Of a DNA stretch of 64,000 bases, positions 47,627-64,000 are shown in pieces. Origin of the DNA: Membranipora membranacea (Eukaryota; Bryozoa; Gymnolaemata; Cheilostomatida; Membraniporidae). Numbering within the stretch: the first letter of the stretch is position 1; every line of letters begins with the position of its first letter. The notes beneath the pieces were generated by a model. The model was not told the origin of the DNA. It worked only from the letters and a program-made list of their open reading frames with translations, and made no database searches. The stretch lies in assembly GCA_914767715.1 (NCBI GenBank), contig OU612066.1, forward strand, positions 18,700,283 to 18,764,282, in the 5' to 3' direction. Both the position numbers and the translations under genes were made by a program.

Positions 47627-50600
47627 CTAGGTTATATTGTGATATGTAGTAGAATTATTGGCACTGGTGTGTGGTGATATTAAATTGCTGACGATGTTGC
47701 TTCCAATCGTTGCTGTGTTAGCAGTTCGTAATCCATCAATCTCAGAAACAATGATAGTCAGAGATTGAAATATCCACAAACATATAAAGAATAAATATAT
47801 AGTCTGATAGGTGACTTCCTTTATGTAAGCCTTGTGCATACGAGTACCTTGTATTAACTGAGCACATACAATCAACTCCTACAAGTAAAAATAGCCACAT
47901 TGCAAACAATAGCCATCACAAAAAGTAGTGCTCTAGCTGATTTTAGAGAAATATCTAAGTCTCTAAGTCGTCATTGCGGAGAGGGTTACCCCTCTAGAGT
48001 ACAGGTACAGGGACCCATGGTACTCAAGCCGCACTCTATACCATTGCCCGCCGGAGATCCGGCTCTCTTATTATCGAAGAGGCAGAGAGGGATCTTTTTA
48101 CGGCATGTATTTTTAGTCCTGTTCCGCAAGGACCTGGCTAGGATAAATGGCGCGCCAGTACCAAATCAGAAATGACTGCCGGCGCAGGGTATTGAACCTG
48201 GACCTCACAGATCACAAGAAAAGTCAAGAAATATCAAAAGTCACACAGCTGGAGCTCTGCATGCACTGATATTTGAAGTCATGACTGAGGGAACACGCCT
48301 GACTCTCACAAGTATGGGCGTAATCGTAGGATTGAATTTCTTTTCCTTGAACATTTTAATAGTGCTACCGCAGACCACTTGCAAAACTGTTAAAAATGCG
48401 GCTTGCCTGAGGACGGATAGTGCAAATGGCTGTTACCGGGACATCATTCAGTGCCTAGCTGACAGATTTTTTAACTAGTTTCCGTTTCATAAAAGGCCAT
48501 ACTGTATTTTCATTTACACCTACATTTGACGGAAAAATAAAAAGGTGACATTTCAAGCTGGTCTGATCTATTTTTAACAGCTAAGTTCAACAGAACTCAC
48601 CAGAGTCATGAGCAGTAAAGAAAACGTAGACATCACCAATGCAACGATCTGAAAACAGATGTCATTACATATTAGGATGCTGCTGCCCATCATTTGCCAT
48701 TCATCAGCACAGTCAATCTGTCGATAATGTACCAAATGACTGTGGTCGGTATCTATTTTTGAGTAATGAACTTCATATCTCTGCACCATAAAAATCCAGA
48801 AGGTTATTTTCAAAGTTTTTGTAATCAGTGCAAAGCCTAAGTGCAGATTTAAAAGAAAATTTTGAAACACTACATCGCTACTCACAATTGGGTCGTTTCT
48901 GTCCCTACTGGTCCTGTCTATCGATATCCATGTGATCGCACCAATGAGATGAAATGCTACGAGCACAATGACTGCTTTACTGATGCCTCTCTTAGTAAGG
49001 TCTATAGGTACAATATAAGCCAGCAGTATGTGTACCATTATTACCAGTGCGCAGGAGATCAATGCAAATATGATGTTGATGGTCGAGTTGTGAGCTGTAG
49101 TAAGACTAGTCATAACTGATATAACAGTCACCTGCAACAATAAGAGAGATCAACTTCACCTCGATTCTAGCCTTCTTGACTTTTCTGTGCTTGAGAATGT
49201 TGTTGTTTACTGTATAAGGAGTAATCCCATCATATTAACAGAGCGGGTAACTCTCCAACATGAACATACCAAACCCTTCGTCAGTTGACTCCCTGATTTT
49301 ACCTCAAACTGAATCCTCTAGAGGATAAAATACAAACTATAGTTTAGTTGCACTTGTTTGGTGGTGATAAGCCATAACTGAGAAAATCGGAAAACTTCTC
49401 CTGCGAAAAAGTTACTGCTCTAGGGTAATAATTCTGTAGAGTTTCGTCACAATTACATTTATGTTCTGGTATGACCAAATCTGTGGTCGTGTGCTTCAAC
49501 AATTTTTCCCCATATTATACATCATAATCAATAATCTATATATATGTAGATTCCTAACTTTAGCCCTGTCAGGCGTGTAAAAATTTAATATGCTAGGAGT
49601 GCAAGTCCCCTTTTACTCCTAGGTTTCCGGATCTAACATACCAGGCAAATTGATCCAACCACACTAGTTCTTGTACCATCTTTGAGGGTATCAGGTGCTT
49701 GAGGCAGCTTCATAATTGCAAACATCGGGTAGTAAAAAAAATAAGCCACCCAAAACAAAGCGGAATTTTCTCCGAGACTCGACCTCATTGGTAAGCTGAA
49801 AAGAAAATATTTGTTCTGTACAGCTTTTGATTTTAATTAACTCGTATATATTTGTGTATGCTCGACAGGTTACTGCGCATTTAAGTCGGTTGGCTAATTA
49901 AACGTAGGTGTATTAACAGTCTAGCAGTTTTACATGAAACATTCAGACAGCATTACAAGCGTGATTATAATGAAAATAGATTCAGTAACTTACTATGCTG
50001 CAAAGAATATAACCCAGCATCCGCAATAAATCAAAATGCACCCAAAGTATCCGTAAACCTGAAATGAAATTCAAGGAAGCTGGCTGTTTAACCCTGGAAA
50101 TAATGTCGTACTGCATAGTCATGTGCTCAGACGGCTGCATGTACAAGTTCGATAATGTAATGCCACTAGCGCGCGCTTGCAGACGTCTTATCACTTATCA
50201 CTTATTACCTCCATACATAATTTATCACCTCCATACATCTCTGATTTTTTTGTTACCACACCACACCGATTTCCAAGAAGAGATACACACTTACTTAAAC
50301 CTCCATTAGACAACTTAAACCACAAAATAGCAACAAACTTTAATATTTTACCCTCTTCATTGAGAAGCACTCTTACTTTGAATATGTTTAAGAAAAGGCT
50401 AATGCAACATTTTTTCAGTTTATTGGCATAGTCTTATATTTTTTGTTGAATCTTTGTTTGTATCATTTTTCTTTTTTGCCATTTATGTCACATCATGAAA
50501 AACATTTGAAATAATGAATTGTTGCTGACAATAAAAGTATATATATATATTACATTATCATTTTAATAAGTATATATCAGAGAAAAGTAGCGGGAAGATA

Positions 50601-51340
50601 GAAACCCTACTCACCTTTCTCACAAACAGTTTATGTCCCTCGTGTTGTGCTTTGAGCATCTGATACTCTTCATTATCTTCAAGGCTATTATTATCAGATA
50701 ACTCATCTCTATTATCTACTTCTGTGGTGCCTCTCTTTTTCTTCTCTTTTACATTGCCGTCTTTCTTTACATTTCTTATCTCAGTATCCTTCTTGACTGT
50801 TTCAGGCTTTATAGGAGCGTCTGTTTCATTGTGAGCGTCTATGTTCAATGCTCTCTCATCTCCTTCAGAACTTTTAGTAGCTTTGTGCTCGCTGTTTTTT
50901 TGAGCATCACCTTTTTCCGTAATATCAACATTGTTACAGTTATTTGAACACATATCAACTTTCCTTGTACCATAATCATCTCTCACCCTAACACCCACTC
51001 CTTCCAGAGTGCCTAGCGCCAATGCATCATCTACTTTTTGCGGATTCCTCCGACAGAAACTCCTCACCAAAGTGTCTAGTGAATGTTTGGACTCGGAGAG
51101 CTGAGCTGTGACTCGCTTCACCTTCTTATTAAAGTTAGACTTCATCTCACTTGATCTTGTTGTATATACACCTTGCTTACCAGTGGAGTTGTTTGCAGTT
51201 TGAACATTGTTAGCTGACATCTTTACCAAATTTCTCATGTGTTGTTTTGCTAACATAAAACTATGGAGAGAATGTGATTTTACTTCAGGCAGCACGCTAT
51301 AGGCAGCGGCGTCATCGACACGCTGCAATACATATCTCAT
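47627..51340 (-). CDS. Unrecognised multipass membrane protein with charged N-terminal domain
   Basis: Exons 51340-50615, 50058-49994, 49795-49642, 49131-48601, 47878-47627; phases 0, 2, 0, 0 match and give 575 residues. Residues 1-242 are hydrophilic, with a Lys/Glu-rich end (KKDGNVKEKKKRGTTEVD). The rest has about eight hydrophobic helices, for example YFGCILIYCGCWVIFFAA, INIIFALISCALVIMVHILL, AVIVLVAFHLIGAITWISI and YLFFICLWIFQSLTIIV, then a Ser/Asn/Thr-rich tail. The first residues may not be the true start: atattgcag at 51341-51349 with tgctaac upstream looks like an acceptor, and a frame at 51918-51766 with a short hydrophobic stretch (SFIIIILLL) could splice in phase. I recognise no family; receptor, channel or transporter are all possible. 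Confidence 0.7.
47965..48222 (-). mobile_element. tRNA-derived SINE, family B copy 2 (head truncated)
   Basis: Matches the copy at 3104-3300 in order and sequence (gagagggttacccctcta, gggacccatggtactca, tttttagtcctgttccg). On the minus strand only the box B side (ccaggttcaataccctgc) remains of the tRNA-like head. It lies in an intron of the multipass-protein gene. Confidence 0.6.
50300..50550 (+). mobile_element. 3' end of a non-LTR (LINE-like) retrotransposon
   Basis: The plus-strand frame ending at 50431 reads NILPSSLRSTLTLNMFKKRL followed by MQHFF and a stop. This is the typical extreme C-terminus of LINE reverse transcriptases (N-x-LP-x2-R-x3-L-x2-FK-x2-L). It is followed by a T-rich tail, aataaaag and (ta)n. 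Strongly 5'-truncated; inserted in intron 1 of the multipass-protein gene, antisense to it. Confidence 0.55.
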
Positions 51341-51971
51341 CGAGTGTTAGCAAGAGGCTGGCGGCTGAGACACAAGAATAACAAAATTTCATGTCGCAGG
51401 GAGAGGTGTTACCCTGCAGCTCAAAACCCTTTGTAGGTATCACCTTTTTGCACACGTGACTGGTAAGCATATCAGAAAGATATATTGTGGCTGTTGATTA
51501 AATGATAACCGAAAATATATTTTCCTACTCTATGTAAAAGGAACAGTAAAAAAAAACAAGAGTGATAAAATCTTTGGCCGAACTATGAATGAGAAACACA
51601 GTAAACATAACCCCATAACCATGTAAAAAATTGTACAATAAGATACTTTGCTAGAAATGCAAGTTATTTTGAATTTAATAAGAAAAATACTAATACGTGT
51701 GATAAAAATGGCGGGCAAAACCTGTCAGCATCTGCCTTGTCCACAACAGCATTTACAAGTAGTAACAATATGATAATAATGAATGATCTACGATAAGATT
51801 GATATGATAGGTTTCTAATTGCCAGTCTTCGACAGTCAGGCAAGAGCCAATTATAACACCGAGGCATGAATGCACCTATATTAGTAATGTGAGGACTAGC
51901 GTACAGCGGGTCATTCACACATTATACATTTCTACATCGCACTGCTTCATCGATCTGTTGACATGTCATCT

Positions 51972-62440
<10,469 letters not shown>

Positions 62441-63488
62441 GATGGTGGCTGTAGTGTAGTGTTACGTGTAGTGTAGTAGGTAGGGAATGATGATGAATGA
62501 TGATGGTTCTGAATTGACTACTTTTCTACAGATGAGATTGCTTGTGCCTTTCCCAACAAGCTAAATTACCACAAGTGAAAGCTTCACCCAGTGCTGACAA
62601 AGGGTTACTGTAAATTAGTCTTATTGCATGAAAAAAAAAGGAAATATGTTTGTCTTATGTTCACTGACAACCAACTAGGGTTACATAAATTTCCAGCATG
62701 TAATAATTTAACGCGGGAATTATTTTGCACTGACCCTTGACCTTTAAGAGGGCGTGGTTTTGATGTTTTGGTCTAGAGTGAGTGCACTGCATGCAAACAC
62801 ATGTCGATAGCTATTTAATTTAATTTTCTTTGAAACCTTTTAGGACTGTGTTGTTGGCACTGGCATTTATTATATCCATTGAATAGGATATATTGAGCTT
62901 AATCAAGTCAGTGATTATAAACATTATCTCATTCACTCCAGCTAGCAGCCAACAAAGCTTCCATGCTACCAATGGACTAAACCTACTGCTACTACTACTA
63001 CATACTACTACTATGGGACTTATCCAGTTATTCTAATTCTAACCCAAACTAAGAAACTGCTACTGAATATCTGTGTACAAGAGTTAAGCTGCTGTGGTTT
63101 TGAAGGAAGGAAGCACAAAAAGTCTCAAAAGCAAGAGGGGTGGATAAGACAAGTCACAAGTGAGTTTTTATCATCTGCATTCTTCTTCTACTTATCTAGT
63201 TGTGGCAATAATTACTAAGGGAGTATGTTTGCATATGAGTTGTAGCAAGGAGTGGTAAGTGGTTGGTGTATCAGCATATATTTTATTGTACAGGGCGCTC
63301 TCCCGTGGTATGATACCAAGGAGTAACAGGGCCGTTACAAGGGACCCTGTCCCTTGTTGGTGATACTAAATATATAGTATATATATAGACAGGCATAGCT
63401 AAACATGCAGGTTTGGGTGCTAAAACAAATACATTTTCCTTTCGTTTATTTGGTTTTGTTTTGATTCGTTCCAGCGGCAGCAGCAGCA
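62441..63488. promoter_or_regulatory. Divergent intergenic region between HELLS and the prolyl 4-hydroxylase gene
   Basis: Should contain the HELLS promoter and 5' leader and the 5' UTR exon(s) of the right-hand gene. A good donor (cacaa/gtgagt) at about 63159 and an acceptor (gattcgttccag) 14 bases before the ATG at 63489 indicate a 5' UTR intron. No other gene seen. Confidence 0.5.
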
Positions 63489-63655
63489 ATGTTTAAATCT
63501 CTATTGATTATTGTACTGCTGTCAGCTCCTGCCTGGTGTGAAGTGTTTACCGCGCTGACTACACTTACTAAAGCTTTGTACCATGAGAAGGACCTAGCTG
63601 ACAGTTTGAGAGAATACGTGGAGATCGAGAAACTAAGACTGCAGAAAGTATTAGA
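63489..63655 (+). CDS. Prolyl 4-hydroxylase alpha subunit, first coding exon (partial)
   Basis: The first 55 residues of a secreted-pathway enzyme that hydroxylates prolines of collagen in the ER. The signal peptide (MFKSLLIIVLLSAPAWC) is followed by VFTALTTLTKALYHEKDLAD and SLREYVEIEKLRLQKVLE, matching the start of the P4HA N-terminal domain (family pattern: small residue-x-LT-L-hydrophobic-x-EKDL-x-x-SL-x-x-Y). It ends in phase 2 at gtaagt. The catalytic 2-oxoglutarate/iron domain would lie beyond the window, so isoform cannot be judged. Confidence 0.85.
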
Positions 63656-64000
63656 GTAAGTCACAGCCGTCCTGCCCTGTGTGTTCGATCCTTCTGATGG
63701 ATTTCATGTACTGGATTGATGAGGGCCAGTCTGTGTGAGGTATTAATACTCAATGTTAGAGTCAAAATGTCACCATGGGTGAATTGTAGGCATCCCTAGT
63801 CAGTTATGTGTAAATGCGGAATTCGCTGAGACGAGCACAACTGACACTCTTGACCTTCAAGAAAAGTAGCAATATTTTCAACACACAAAAAAGTCTTCTG
63901 GGTGGCGTGTGATGAATTACAAGCTCTTCATAATATGATAAGACAATGAACAGAGTTCATTGGATAGAACAAGGCTTGTTATGAGCGTAAAATCAGTAAT

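Overview
The window is genomic DNA of an animal: every recognisable gene is split by GT-AG introns of roughly 150-600 bases (a few of several kilobases), base composition is AT-rich, and the proteins are metazoan families (VIP36 lectin, HELLS helicase, prolyl 4-hydroxylase, claudin-like proteins, a C-type lectin/sushi/TSP1/fibronectin receptor). Compact genes, receptor-type fibronectin modules and abundant small foldback elements and tRNA-derived SINEs fit an invertebrate, perhaps an early-branching one such as a sponge. The species cannot be fixed from the sequence alone. I rebuilt the exons by hand; in the well-supported genes reading phase was checked across each junction and exon length against codon count.

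Layout: (1) about 50-19836, minus strand, one large gene for a single-pass membrane receptor: signal peptide, Cys-rich N-terminus, C-type lectin domain, TSP1, six sushi domains, fibronectin-like stalk, transmembrane helix and a cytoplasmic tail reaching the left edge. Its introns carry foldback elements, an 18-bp minisatellite and other tandem arrays. (2) 20336-23395, minus, mitochondrial complex I subunit NDUFS3. (3) 23646-27090, plus, VIP36/LMAN2 cargo lectin, head to head with NDUFS3 across 250 bp. (4) 28920-45163, plus, a fusion of pseudouridine-5'-phosphate glycosidase and a PfkB kinase (699 aa). Its 8.9-kb intron 11 contains two tandem claudin-like genes on the opposite strand (34730-36180 and 37302-38876). 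(5) 45657-46010, a possible small secreted Thr/Cys-rich protein. (6) 47627-51340 (perhaps to 51918), minus, an unrecognised protein with a charged N-terminal part and about eight membrane helices. (7) 51972-62440, minus, the chromatin remodeller HELLS/LSH (946 aa), whose start codon appears to be split by intron 1. (8) 63489 to the right edge, plus, first coding exon of a prolyl 4-hydroxylase alpha subunit, head to head with HELLS.

The genes are not one pathway: this is a gene-dense euchromatic stretch mixing housekeeping functions (respiration, secretory lectin, nucleoside salvage, chromatin, collagen modification) with lineage-specific surface proteins (the receptor, the claudin-like pair, the orphan multipass protein). 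The candidates for something not previously described are the receptor, the orphan multipass protein and the nested claudin-like pair.
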